DNA of 33,731 nt from Bacteroides caecigallinarum (GCF_021530995.1 NZ_JADYTF010000026.1:1-33731), one strand, 5' to 3'; counted from the stretch's first letter, positions 1-7,657 are shown. Numbers and translations: made by a program. The notes: generated from the sequence alone by a model not told the origin.

Positions 1-19
1 GGGTAAACACGTTAATTAT

Positions 20-72
20 CACCGTTTTATACAATTTGACACATTTCTCAAATTGTATAAAACGGTGTTTTT
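20..72 (+). terminator. Rho-independent terminator of a gene left of the window
   Basis: Perfect inverted repeat 20-39 / 48-67 (20 bp, 8-nt loop), followed directly by five T at 68-72 on the plus strand. The T-run side suggests it ends a plus-strand transcript that starts left of the window. It also lies 55 bp beyond the stop of the minus-strand regulator, but the minus side has no clear T run, so service to both genes is only possible. Confidence 0.7.
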
Positions 73-121
73 ATGACTATTTTGGAACAGGAAGCAGATT
101 TATTAAGAAAACCTATATAAT

Positions 122-1837
122 TTACCCTTCCGATTTCAATTGTTCGATGAACATTTTGGGGCTAAGACCATACTTTTCCTTAAAAAGGCGGTAGAAGGTG
201 GAAATGTTTGGTATCGCACTGGCATCGCCAACCTCGCTGATTGACATTTCAGGATGTTCGCGGAACAGAGTGACAGAATAGTTAAGGCGCATGTTATTGA
301 GATAAGTGCTAAGATTACCTCCATCGGTGGCCTCCTTAATAACCGTAGCAAAACGGTTGCGGTCAACGCCCATCACAGACGCATAATAGTCGCGCTGGAG
401 ATTATAGTCAAGATAAAGGCGTTCATTCATCACAATCGAATCAAATCTTCGGAACAAAGCCTCATTTGACATCTTGTTCAAATCAGCCTTGCTGAAGGCT
501 TCTTCAGGAGACTTGGACCTGACAGGTTCAACGACCTCCGCCGAACGGACATCATCCGATTTCTCCAATTCGTTGACGGACGATTCCATAGACTTATTCA
601 GCTCGACAATCAATCTTGAGATATCACGATTCTTTTTCCTCAACATCATGCGTTCCATGAGTATAAATATCAGGAATAATATTAAGAAACCTATCAGAAC
701 AAACAATGCGACAATTAGATTCTGACGAGATTTCAGTTCGTTCCTGGCAGCTTCTATACCAGCCTCGTACCTGATATAGTCAGCGGCCTTATACAACTCA
801 AACAGACGGTTGGCATCGATATTCCTACGATAGGATTCGATTATATTATTATATTTCTCCAGGCAACGGTATGCATATTCATACTTTCCAAGTCTTTTTA
901 ATGATATGGCATCCTGTAAAAGAGAACGCCTGTATACTACTGAAACCGTATCGGCATTATCAGTAGTCAGGAAAAAAGCCTTATTGTTGCTTATGACATC
1001 TTCATACCGGCCTATCAGCAACAGATAAGGATTAATCTCGAGCGCTCCCATCAATGTGCCGGACATTCTTGTGGCTTTATACCGAAGATAATAATCGTTA
1101 GCCAGTGTATGCCTGTTCAACTTCAATGACAGGTATGCCATCTTACTGTAATACACTCCATACATCCGGTCAATAAGAATGGGATTTATCTCATCGCTGT
1201 TTTCAAAACGCTTCAGGAAATCACCACTACGTTCGCATACTTGCCATGCCTTTTCGTAAAGGCCGGAATCGATATAAAAATCGGCCAGCATGTCAAGAAT
1301 AGCAGATATACGCAACTTGCTGCCTATGTCTGTCTTACCGTTAAATATAGATATTGCATCTTCTATTATCTTGTACGACTTCTCATAAAGTCCCATCCTG
1401 TTCCATATAATACCCTGGACATACATCATATTGGCCTCGAGACTGGTATCACCGGTTCTACGCGAATATGACAATGCTGCCGTCACCATATTGGCAGCAT
1501 CCATAAGGCGTGACGACAACGCATACGACTCGGCAGCTATTACAATTGTACGGAACATGATGGCGGAATCATTGCGCGCCTCCTCGGAATGAAGTACCGA
1601 ATCGGCATATATGGACGCCCTGTTGTATTTACATAATGAGTAATAAGCATAACTGCGCAGATAGTTTATCTTATATTCCTTGTACCTGCCTGTGTTTTCC
1701 ATGCTGTCGAGTTCCTCCAGAAGTTCCTCGGGGGTAACTGAAATTTCACGCAGAATCAGTGACGGCAGTGTGGATTCCTTAGAATTTACAGATAATGATA
1801 TATATAATAGTATAATGAATATATAATGTAACCTCAT
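122..1837 (-). CDS. TPR-membrane-AraC type transcriptional regulator
   Basis: A 571-residue inner-membrane regulator. Residues 1-19 are a signal peptide or N-terminal anchor. Residues about 35-365 are helical with TPR-like periodicity (repeated A-Y-x-L and L-x-K-Y-E-x-A patterns) and probably periplasmic. A strong membrane helix spans 374-396 and ends in the positive stretch RKK. A charged linker follows, then a C-terminal AraC/HTH_18 DNA-binding domain at about 465-567 (ISEVGDASAIPNISTFYRLF, then KYGLSPKMF). No kinase or receiver domain is visible, so signalling is direct or uses an unknown partner. It lies downstream of the fucosidase remnant on the same strand and may once have served that lost glycan locus; this is inference. 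The ATG at 1837 is preceded by a TATATTTG -7 box. The effector is unknown. Confidence 0.85.
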   Translation of the reverse strand: MRLHYIFIILLYISLSVNSKESTLPSLILREISVTPEELLEELDSMENTGRYKEYKINYLRSYAYYSLCKYNRASIYADSVLHSEEARNDSAIMFRTIVIAAESYALSSRLMDAANMVTAALSYSRRTGDTSLEANMMYVQGIIWNRMGLYEKSYKIIEDAISIFNGKTDIGSKLRISAILDMLADFYIDSGLYEKAWQVCERSGDFLKRFENSDEINPILIDRMYGVYYSKMAYLSLKLNRHTLANDYYLRYKATRMSGTLMGALEINPYLLLIGRYEDVISNNKAFFLTTDNADTVSVVYRRSLLQDAISLKRLGKYEYAYRCLEKYNNIIESYRRNIDANRLFELYKAADYIRYEAGIEAARNELKSRQNLIVALFVLIGFLILFLIFILMERMMLRKKNRDISRLIVELNKSMESSVNELEKSDDVRSAEVVEPVRSKSPEEAFSKADLNKMSNEALFRRFDSIVMNERLYLDYNLQRDYYASVMGVDRNRFATVIKEATDGGNLSTYLNNMRLNYSVTLFREHPEMSISEVGDASAIPNISTFYRLFKEKYGLSPKMFIEQLKSEG

Positions 1838-1864
1838 ATAAAAATCGTATGTTTATACTTCGGT

Positions 1865-1872
1865 CAAATATA
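1865..1872 (-). promoter_or_regulatory. -7 box of the TPR-AraC regulator gene
   Basis: On the minus strand this reads TATATTTG, a perfect match to the Bacteroidetes -7 consensus TAnnTTTG, 27 bp before the ATG. No good -33 TTTG lies 19-21 bp upstream, so the promoter may be weak or activated. Confidence 0.5.
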
Positions 1873-1937
1873 CAAAAAGTACTTGATATCTATTTTTATA
1901 TTCATCAAAATCTTCATCCGAAGCAATGAAAAAAAAG

Positions 1938-2012
1938 CGTGGGCAAACCTAAAAAAAACGTGGGCAAATTTAAACCAAAACTTGCCCACGTTTAAACTCG
2001 AATTTGCCCGCG
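1938..2012. repeat. Four-box dyad array of CGTGGGCAAA
   Basis: Two forward boxes (1938-1947 and 1959-1968) and two inverted ones (1981-1990, one mismatch; 2003-2012, one mismatch) start 21, 22 and 22 bp apart. The whole array is symmetric about position 1975. Boxes 2 and 3 can form an 11-bp hairpin (1957-1967 / 1982-1992); boxes 1 and 4 can pair outside it. It sits between the fucosidase 3' end and the regulator promoter. It could be a terminator, a dispersed intergenic repeat, or a protein-binding array; the sequence alone does not decide. Confidence 0.75.
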
Positions 2013-2055
2013 TTTTTCAAAAACGCAAAATCGTTTTTTTAACTACCTGAAAAGA

Positions 2056-2184
2056 CTATAGCCGTATCTTCAAAACCGGAGCTATTTCATTAAGTCCCGC
2101 CTCCGGCAGATTAACCTCAAGACCTTTTTCTGTCCGGATGAAATCGACCTTACCATACCCAAGCAACTCGACTTCATTTATTTT
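2056..2184 (-). pseudogene. GH29 alpha-L-fucosidase, C-terminal fragment
   Basis: Reading the minus strand down to a TAG at 2056-2058 gives KINEVELLGYGKVDFIRT, then EKGLEVNLPEAGLNEIAPVL and a short tail. This is the C-terminal beta-sandwich ending typical of GH29 alpha-L-fucosidases, which remove terminal fucose from glycans. It has no start and no catalytic domain. The matching upstream part (ending SLSESSRLLNGKIN) is 5.5 kb away at about 7650-7913 on the same strand. Joining them across the shared 8 bp gives an uninterrupted frame (LLNGKINEVELLGYG). The family call rests on these short segments only. Confidence 0.75.
2177..2184. repeat. 8-bp direct repeat, right boundary of the insertion
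   Basis: TTTATTTT, identical to 7650-7657. The flanking bases differ on both sides, so the match is exactly 8 bp. It is either an attachment-site core or a target-site duplication. Removing one copy plus the insert restores the GH29 frame. Confidence 0.7.
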
Positions 2185-3159
2185 GAATGTTTGTCTGTCC
2201 TTCTAAAGTTCAGGTATTTTTGATGAATTTCATCGAATTGAGTTTTATTTAAGTGATTTTTACACAGAAGGAGCGTGATATAAGTCTCTTGCTCATTGTC
2301 TGATAAGCGTGGCAGCTTGTATGGCAATTGGATGAGTTTCTCCAAGTAATCAGAAAACGGGCTGGATATATCCTCTTTCTTCATTTGAATAGGATAATGT
2401 TGACTAATGGCATATTCAATAATACGTTCATCTGCACCTATGACAAAAGCTGTTTTCCTTACATTTACAAATAATTTGACTGCTTCCAAACACCCAATGA
2501 TTCTTTTAGGGTCACATCTATCCAAATCATCAATATAAACAATTACAGCCTTATAGCCCATATCTTCAACTAATTCTTCAAAGAGTTCTCTGAAGGTTGC
2601 TATAAATTTCGATGTATTGCCTTTGGTTACATCCTCAAGTAGATTATTGTATTTATCCTTACCTATTATTTTATCAACATCTTCCTTTGTAGGCAACCAT
2701 TTCTTTAGCCAATCTGGTGTGAGATTCTCATAGGCTTTCTTCAAAATGAATACACCAGCTTTCAAAAAATTTATTCTTACAAGAAAATCATCTACTCGTT
2801 CAAATACATCTTTTCGCTCATTAATATCTTTGTCAAGTGCTTCTAATATGCTTTCTATCATTGTCAGTTTTGTCGAGTCATAGCTCTCAAACTGCCAGCT
2901 ATTAAAATACACTTGTAGTATTATAGGATTATGATGCTCATTTTGTTGAGATTCCTTATGTTTGTCTTGTTGAGATTCCCCCCATTCTTGCAGTGACTGC
3001 TGAAGTAATAACATCAAACTACTTTTTCCTGAACCCCAATTTCCAAAAACGCCTATGGAGATTGGCAGCATAGCATCATTTAAGATTATTTTTTTTGAGT
3101 AAATCTGCATGAACTTGATAGCCAAGCAAATCTTGCGTTGTTTCATTATCTGACCACAT
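2178..3159 (-). pseudogene. KAP-family P-loop NTPase, frameshifted and truncated
   Basis: Walker A (GVFGNWGSGKSS) and Walker B (VIVYIDDLDRC) mark a KAP-type P-loop NTPase, a family often found in defence and mobile loci. The readable frame starts at 3146, but the natural start is ATG at 3159: that frame reads MWSDNETTQDLLGYQVHADL and then runs into a run of eight A (minus strand; 3089-3096). With seven A it would continue straight into the Walker A frame (LLKKIILNDAMLPISIGVFG). The 3' end is also lost: the frame stops inside the 8-bp insertion repeat after about 320 residues, where I recall KAP proteins being roughly 500-700. An assembly error, phase variation or true decay could explain the A-tract; the 3' truncation looks real. 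Confidence 0.75.
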
Positions 3160-3275
3160 ACTATTTCAATTTAGGATAGTTAAGTAAGGCAATCATATCG
3201 GATGTGTGGCGTTGATTTCTTGTACTTCTTTCACTTTTCTTATAAACTTACTCTTTATCATTCGCGATAATGTAA

Positions 3276-4019
3276 TTATCTATTCACATACTTTGAGGCA
3301 ATTTCGCTCCATCTTGGAATCTGGAGTCTGATGCCGTAGTGCTTTTCGTAGTTGTCAAGGACTTTCTGAAGCCAGTCGGGAGCATCATCATGAGTGTCTT
3401 TGTTCTTATACATAGTTTCTTCCATTGCAGCCAGAAAATCTTCCATATTTTCGAAAATGGAGAAACTTGTAGCCTTACCATACCATTTCGCGGGACGCAT
3501 TTTGTGTACGGTACCTTCTTTGATTTGCAGATTTATCGGCCATACAGTTTTGTTGTTACCAGATTTCATTGGTCTTGACATTTCCCATACTTTCTTCTGC
3601 CAAATTTGTTTTATCGTAACAACACCTTCATCAGACATTTCATATCCGAAAATCAGATATGTTACATTGAGCATCCACGGCTTTTCTGATATCTCACGGG
3701 CATACATTCTGAAATCAGCAATATCGAAGCCAGGGCTGCCTCTATAGTTGAATGCTTTTATTTCCATTAGCCCTTCTTTCTTGTTCTCCGGATCAAGATA
3801 GAAGTCTGGAGGCATCTGAGTATTGTCGTTTAGAGAATAATCAATGTTATTTTTCTTGAGCCATCCCTCAATCCATTCTTGCATAATATTGCCAACGACA
3901 TCACGCTGTTTTACAATGATGTCGATGTCGCCCAAAGTAAAAGTAATTCGACCCTTTTGGGTTAGGATTTTGTCGTCATTAACGAGCTTATCATAAACTT
4001 GTTCTGCTGTAAGTTTCAT
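3276..4019 (-). CDS. Type II restriction endonuclease, PD-(D/E)xK fold
   Basis: A 247-residue soluble protein. A PD...(D/E)xK-type nuclease centre is visible: PD at 71-72 (MPPDFYLDP) and E86-I-K88 (EGLMEIKAF); D72, E86 and K88 are the likely metal-binding and catalytic residues. It follows the C5 methyltransferase by 10 bp on the same strand, the usual layout of a type II restriction-modification pair, so it should cut DNA at the sequence the neighbour protects. The overall look recalls the NgoBV-like endonucleases (GGNNCC in that family), but this is memory of the family and the specificity is unproven. No truncation is evident; start is ATG at 4019. Confidence 0.75.
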   Translation of the reverse strand: MKLTAEQVYDKLVNDDKILTQKGRITFTLGDIDIIVKQRDVVGNIMQEWIEGWLKKNNIDYSLNDNTQMPPDFYLDPENKKEGLMEIKAFNYRGSPGFDIADFRMYAREISEKPWMLNVTYLIFGYEMSDEGVVTIKQIWQKKVWEMSRPMKSGNNKTVWPINLQIKEGTVHKMRPAKWYGKATSFSIFENMEDFLAAMEETMYKNKDTHDDAPDWLQKVLDNYEKHYGIRLQIPRWSEIASKYVNR

Positions 4020-4029
4020 ATTGTCAGAG

Positions 4030-5808
4030 TTATAATGTTATTGTATCGAGTAATCTTTCGGCTACGGCCTTGATAACAGGCACTACGACAGTATTGCCCA
4101 ATAAGTCAAAACCATCTTTTTCGCTCACATTGAATTTTATTTCGTCCGGATATCCGCATAATCTCAGTCCTTCACGCAATGTGAGTTTTCGGAGACCGCC
4201 GTTGTCCCCGACATACAATTTCTGCATATCCATAGCGACAAGAGTCGGTGAAATTTCATCTGGAGACATAACTTTGTTTATTTCAAAACTCAATTTGCCT
4301 GCAACTATGTTGTAGCCTTTCGGTTTTGTTGTGTCATATTCCCGATGTGTTGTTATCACTCCGTTATCGCTCTTGTCTCGGATCAATTTCTTTGGATGTT
4401 CAAATTTCAGATAGCCTTTGTTTGTCAGATCCTCCAACATATCCTCAAGCTTAGGATCATCATAAAATGTACGAATCTGTTCGAGTGTTAAAGGCATACC
4501 GTCCATCCAGTCAATTCCTATGATTTCAGCCCATTTTTTCTTTCTGCGCTCAGTGAGAATCGTATCAAGGAGTTTCTTCTGCTTTGCTGAAACTGGACCT
4601 TTGATTTCCAAATCCCAACTATGTATGTTGGTGTCCCCACCTCTTTTATCCTTGATTGCCTTACCATAAAGTTGCTCTACAGAGAAGTGTTTGAGCAATG
4701 TCCTGATAAATGGGGTATCCTCAGTAGGCATCCCGGATTCAAGAATCTCTCCTAACTTTGTCTCTTTAATGGGGAAATTATCAAGATTAGGCTTGCTGTC
4801 AAGGCTGCCTACGATGTAAATTCTTTTCCTTTCCTGCGGTACTCCAAAGTATTTTGAATTCAGAACACGGAAGTCAAATTTATACTTCAATGCATGAAGT
4901 CTGTCAATAATGACTTGGAGGGTCTTGCCGCCATCGTGATTTACAAGTCCTTCAACATTTTCAAGTATGAATCCTTTTGGCTTTTTATCACGTAGTATGC
5001 GTTCCACTTCAAAGAACATAGTTCCACGAGTGTCAGCAAATCCTTGGCGTTTGCCAGCAGAACTGAATGCCTGACACGGGAATCCTGCACATAGGATGTC
5101 AAAATCCGGGATGTTTTTTGTATCGACTTTGGTAATATCTCCAGTGATGGTTTCAGCCGGATGGTTTTCTTTTAAAACACTAACAGCATAAGGCTTTATT
5201 TCAGATGTCATTACACAAACAGGATTCAGACCTTTCTCCAGCGCAGCTTGTTCAAGACCGCAACGGATGCCGCCAATACCTGCAAATAGGTCAATGAATC
5301 GCAGAATATGCTCTTGTTTAACTTCTGCAACAGCAGGACTTGGCTTAGTTTTATCAACCATATTTGCGATATCCTTGCCTTTTAGGATGACAGGCGAAAA
5401 GGGCACATTGATATTGTTTGGAGGTAATGCCATTAGTATTAACTTTTGAATATCAAGAGGCTCTGAAAGTAATTCGTCACCCAAAGAATAGACAACATAG
5501 CTACCATCCGGATTAGGATAGCCAAGCGCTTCCATATCACTCTGCTCCTTAATTGATGAACTTATGCATGGAAAAAGATGGTAGCCGTCTTGTGGATTCT
5601 GCGTATTGTATATGAGAACGTAATCTGGCAATTGCTCTGACATAACTCCGCCTCTTCGCTGTGAAAACAAATCTTTATTGAAACGGATATTGTAAAGTTT
5701 CTCGTACCTATGAGGTTGCTTTCCAAGAATCCATTCCAACTGCGATTTTTCTCCGCGATATGCTCCAAATAAGAATGTTCTGTCTTTATTATCTATATAT
5801 CTAAACAT
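4030..5808 (-). CDS. DNA (cytosine-5) methyltransferase with N-terminal extension
   Basis: A 592-residue enzyme that methylates cytosine C5 using S-adenosylmethionine and protects host DNA from the adjacent endonuclease. Class motifs in order: I, SAM-binding FIDLFAGIGG (171-180); IV, catalytic AGFPCQAFSS with C245; VI, ENV (283-285); VIII, QERKR (325-329); a long target-recognition region about 335-530; then X-type REGLRLCGYPDEIKF and DLLGNTVVVPVIKAVAERLL near the C-terminus. Residues 1-165 precede motif I, much longer than the usual short leader, and I do not recognise them (they include QDGYHLFPCISSSIKEQSDM). They could be a DNA-binding, regulatory or nuclease-related domain. The gene lies 20 bp after the XRE regulator and 10 bp before the endonuclease, so the three are probably co-transcribed. 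Confidence 0.92.
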   Translation of the reverse strand: MFRYIDNKDRTFLFGAYRGEKSQLEWILGKQPHRYEKLYNIRFNKDLFSQRRGGVMSEQLPDYVLIYNTQNPQDGYHLFPCISSSIKEQSDMEALGYPNPDGSYVVYSLGDELLSEPLDIQKLILMALPPNNINVPFSPVILKGKDIANMVDKTKPSPAVAEVKQEHILRFIDLFAGIGGIRCGLEQAALEKGLNPVCVMTSEIKPYAVSVLKENHPAETITGDITKVDTKNIPDFDILCAGFPCQAFSSAGKRQGFADTRGTMFFEVERILRDKKPKGFILENVEGLVNHDGGKTLQVIIDRLHALKYKFDFRVLNSKYFGVPQERKRIYIVGSLDSKPNLDNFPIKETKLGEILESGMPTEDTPFIRTLLKHFSVEQLYGKAIKDKRGGDTNIHSWDLEIKGPVSAKQKKLLDTILTERRKKKWAEIIGIDWMDGMPLTLEQIRTFYDDPKLEDMLEDLTNKGYLKFEHPKKLIRDKSDNGVITTHREYDTTKPKGYNIVAGKLSFEINKVMSPDEISPTLVAMDMQKLYVGDNGGLRKLTLREGLRLCGYPDEIKFNVSEKDGFDLLGNTVVVPVIKAVAERLLDTITL

Positions 5809-5828
5809 ATTATCAGAGTAGTAGAATT

Positions 5829-6074
5829 CTAAATATCAATACATTGTGATTTGTCTTGTATAGAACCCATATTGACTTCATTTATTAAATCCTTAGGGCT
5901 AATTGATAAAAAACTTGCAACTTGTAGTAATTGCTCTAATGATGGTTGAGTTTTATTTTGTACCCATCTACTAATTGTTATTTCAGATTTACCCATTTGT
6001 TCGGCTAACCAGCGATTGGTTTTATTTTGCTCTGCCAAAGCAACCTTTATTCGGTTTATAGATTGACTTGCCAT
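5829..6074 (-). CDS. XRE-family HTH regulator, probable R-M controller
   Basis: An 81-residue protein with a Cro/C1-type helix-turn-helix at about residues 10-60: KTNRWLAEQMGKSEITISRW followed by VQNKTQPSLEQLLQVASFL. It is the first gene of the regulator-methyltransferase-endonuclease group, the usual place for a controller (C) protein that delays endonuclease expression; that role is inferred from position. A longer version starting with TTG at 6095 is possible, but that codon lies inside a TAnnTTTG -7 box, so the ATG at 6074 (MASQSINRIKV) is the better start. The C-terminal residues (about 65-81) are not conserved-looking. Confidence 0.8.
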   Translation of the reverse strand: MASQSINRIKVALAEQNKTNRWLAEQMGKSEITISRWVQNKTQPSLEQLLQVASFLSISPKDLINEVNMGSIQDKSQCIDI

Positions 6075-6092
6075 ATTTAACTGAATTTGCGA

Positions 6093-6100
6093 CAAAGGTA
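6093..6100 (-). promoter_or_regulatory. -7 box of the R-M operon
   Basis: TACCTTTG on the minus strand matches TAnnTTTG and lies 18 bp before the ATG at 6074, leaving a very short leader. No clear -33 TTTG is present at 19-21 bp. Confidence 0.5.
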
Positions 6101-6733
6101 TGCAAAATAATTGAATATTTCATCGTATTATGATAAAGATTTAGCGCAATAAGATGTTATCAAATTACACAAATCACATTATTTTCAAGATAGCTTTCCC
6201 GACTTTGGAGGAAAAGATTCCAGCAAGTTGTTTGGGGATGCCGGAAATATTTCTGGCAGCCCAAAACACAACTTACTATGTTCGCTTGAACATAAAAATA
6301 AGATTGGAAAAACAGGTGAATTTTGTCCGAATTTTAAGTATAGCCAAAAGCTATTGATATTGGATGGATGGTTGCATATAACCAACAGTTCAATAACACA
6401 ACCAACCATTCAACCACATGACCATCCAATCAGTCAGACATTCTTGCATTCATTAAATCAGTCAATCGGAAATATCTCCTACGTGGACAATAGGCAAACA
6501 AAGGTCGACGGCAGAAGAAGCCTGGCACTAAACTTCGGAACACGACAAAAGTAGAAGTTGGGGAAATGAAAGTGAAGCAGAGGGGCAGTGCAATGGAAAC
6601 CGTGCCACAAGGCAAGATAATCTTTTCTGGAGGGAGTGCAGTTTGCCGTTTGCCACCATTTCCATTTGTCTTATAAAGATGGCATCCCTTTATTTTGATT
6701 GACATTTGAATAGTACACCTTGGTCTGCTTAGA
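6101..6733. other. Intergenic stretch within the element, no supported gene
   Basis: Short open frames exist on both strands (for example 6228-6554 plus and 6430-6705 minus), but none shows a recognisable domain, a convincing start or a family resemblance. The part 6359-6430 is rich in CCAACC/GGATGG motifs and holds a 9-bp inverted repeat (6359-6367 / 6422-6430). It is probably leftover backbone of the integrative element, possibly once part of a transfer or replication region. Confidence 0.4.
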
Positions 6734-7390
6734 TTATTGTTTGTTTTTTTGACGATTCTTTTCCGTCAGTCGTTTGTTTCCGTAGCCGTCATCGTCCATT
6801 GTACAGACGTGAAAGTGGAAAGATTTTCGGGCTGAATACGCTCCATTGGTGCGACATTTCTTTTCCGTCCGGAGGAAATATTCAAAGTCATTGATAAACG
6901 AGAGGTTCAACTCTTTCAGCGGAATATCATCACGCTTGTAGGTATGAGGAATAAACTCACGGATATGTTTGCAGACGGTCACATAGCGTTGGAACGTACC
7001 CTTTGCCCTGCTATGCCCGACTTTCTTTGCAAACTCGCTGTTGTGCTGTTCAAACAGCTTCAACAGGGTTTCCTGCTTGATGCCGATACCGAGATAGACA
7101 TCTTTCAACTTTGCAGCAGTGACATAACCGTCTGTCTGCATCAGCTCCTGATAACGGCGGTTTACCTCCACACGGATTTTGTCAACGGCATGGTTGATTC
7201 GCTGTGCCTCGACACTCTTGCCGGAAGCACGGTTGTTCTTCACGTTCCACAGACGCAAAGGAACATCCATCTTGCAACTGAACTGTTTAATCTCTCCATC
7301 CACCGTAATACGACACATCAAAGGCAGATTGCCGTTGGATTTCTCACTGCCTTTCTTCACGTAAAACAAGACCTTAAATGTACTTCTCAT
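6734..7390 (-). pseudogene. Tyrosine recombinase (integrase), catalytic domain lost
   Basis: A 218-codon frame matching the N-terminal half of Bacteroidetes tyrosine recombinases. An arm-binding domain at about 1-90 (FKVLFYVKKGSEKSNGNLPL, then GEIKQFSCKMDVPLRLWN) is followed by a SAM-like core-binding domain at about 105-183 (ending LSFINDFEYFLRTEKKCRTN). Intact relatives, about 400 residues, continue into a catalytic domain with R-H-x-x-R and a tyrosine; here the sequence departs after KKCRTN into 35 unrelated residues and stops, so the enzyme cannot be catalytic. The change lies near 6840-6845 and marks an internal deletion or fusion. The gene starts about 260 bp from the left boundary of the insertion, as expected for an integrase of that element. 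The start codon overlaps an inverted repeat. Confidence 0.8.
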
Positions 7391-7434
7391 AACTCACTTT
7401 CTATTGGTTACAAAATTAATTTATAGTGAGTTAT
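7389..7434. repeat. 10-bp inverted repeat at the integrase start
   Basis: Arms 7389-7398 (ATAACTCACT) and 7425-7434 (its exact complement) flank 26 bp of AT-rich DNA. The left arm overlaps the integrase ATG. It could be an operator for autoregulation or a recombinase arm site; the sequence does not distinguish them. Confidence 0.5.
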
Positions 7435-7556
7435 CGACAGTTATGACACATTATGTCAAGCGGTGAAACACATCGGTTTTCCAAGAAATTCTCACCGTCA
7501 CTCAGGTAATGATGTAGTAACTGAACGTTTGCGCTGTTTGTCTATATTCTGTTTTT

Positions 7557-7621
7557 CCTTGGCTTTCAGCCGAGGGGAAAATATAGCGTAACGAACGTTT
7601 TTTCAGTCAGTTCGCTACGCT
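7557..7621. repeat. Two adjacent hairpins near the left insertion boundary
   Basis: Stem 7557-7564 / 7568-7575 (8 bp with one wobble, 3-nt loop) and stem 7585-7596 / 7610-7621 (12 bp with one wobble, 13-nt loop). They lie within 30-95 bp of the 8-bp boundary repeat at 7650. Such structures could be recombinase binding sites or a transcript end. The rest of 7435-7649 shows no gene. Confidence 0.45.
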
Positions 7622-7649
7622 TTACTCTTTTTCGCTACTTCGTTATGTG

Positions 7650-7657
7650 TTTATTTT
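7650..7657. repeat. 8-bp direct repeat, left boundary of the insertion
   Basis: TTTATTTT, identical to 2177-2184. On the minus strand it falls in the codons for the K-I-N of LLNGKIN in the fucosidase fragment. Confidence 0.7.

Larger units (their letters stand above)
2185..7649. mobile_element. Decayed integrative element carrying an R-M system
   Basis: The 5465 bp lie between two copies of TTTATTTT and split a GH29 gene. Contents, from high to low coordinates and all minus strand: truncated tyrosine recombinase, a non-coding stretch, XRE regulator, C5 methyltransferase, PD-(D/E)xK endonuclease, broken KAP NTPase. The recombinase next to one end and the reconstructable target gene support integration by site-specific recombination or transposition. 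The recombinase has lost its catalytic half and the KAP gene is cut at the other end, so the element has lost DNA and is probably immobile. No terminal inverted repeats were seen. Confidence 0.7.

Noticed and set aside
1938-2012. CRISPR-like repeats
   Set aside because: Boxes are only 10 bp, two are inverted, spacers are about 11-12 bp and there are no cas genes.
2178-3159. Programmed ribosomal frameshift in the KAP gene
   Set aside because: The A-tract could slip, but the gene is also truncated at its 3' end, so decay or sequencing error is simpler.
6075-6095. TTG start for the XRE regulator
   Set aside because: The codon is part of the TACCTTTG -7 box; the ATG at 6074 gives a normal-length regulator.
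6228-6554. 108-codon plus-strand open frame in the element
   Set aside because: No recognisable domain and low-complexity composition; kept only as part of an unassigned stretch.
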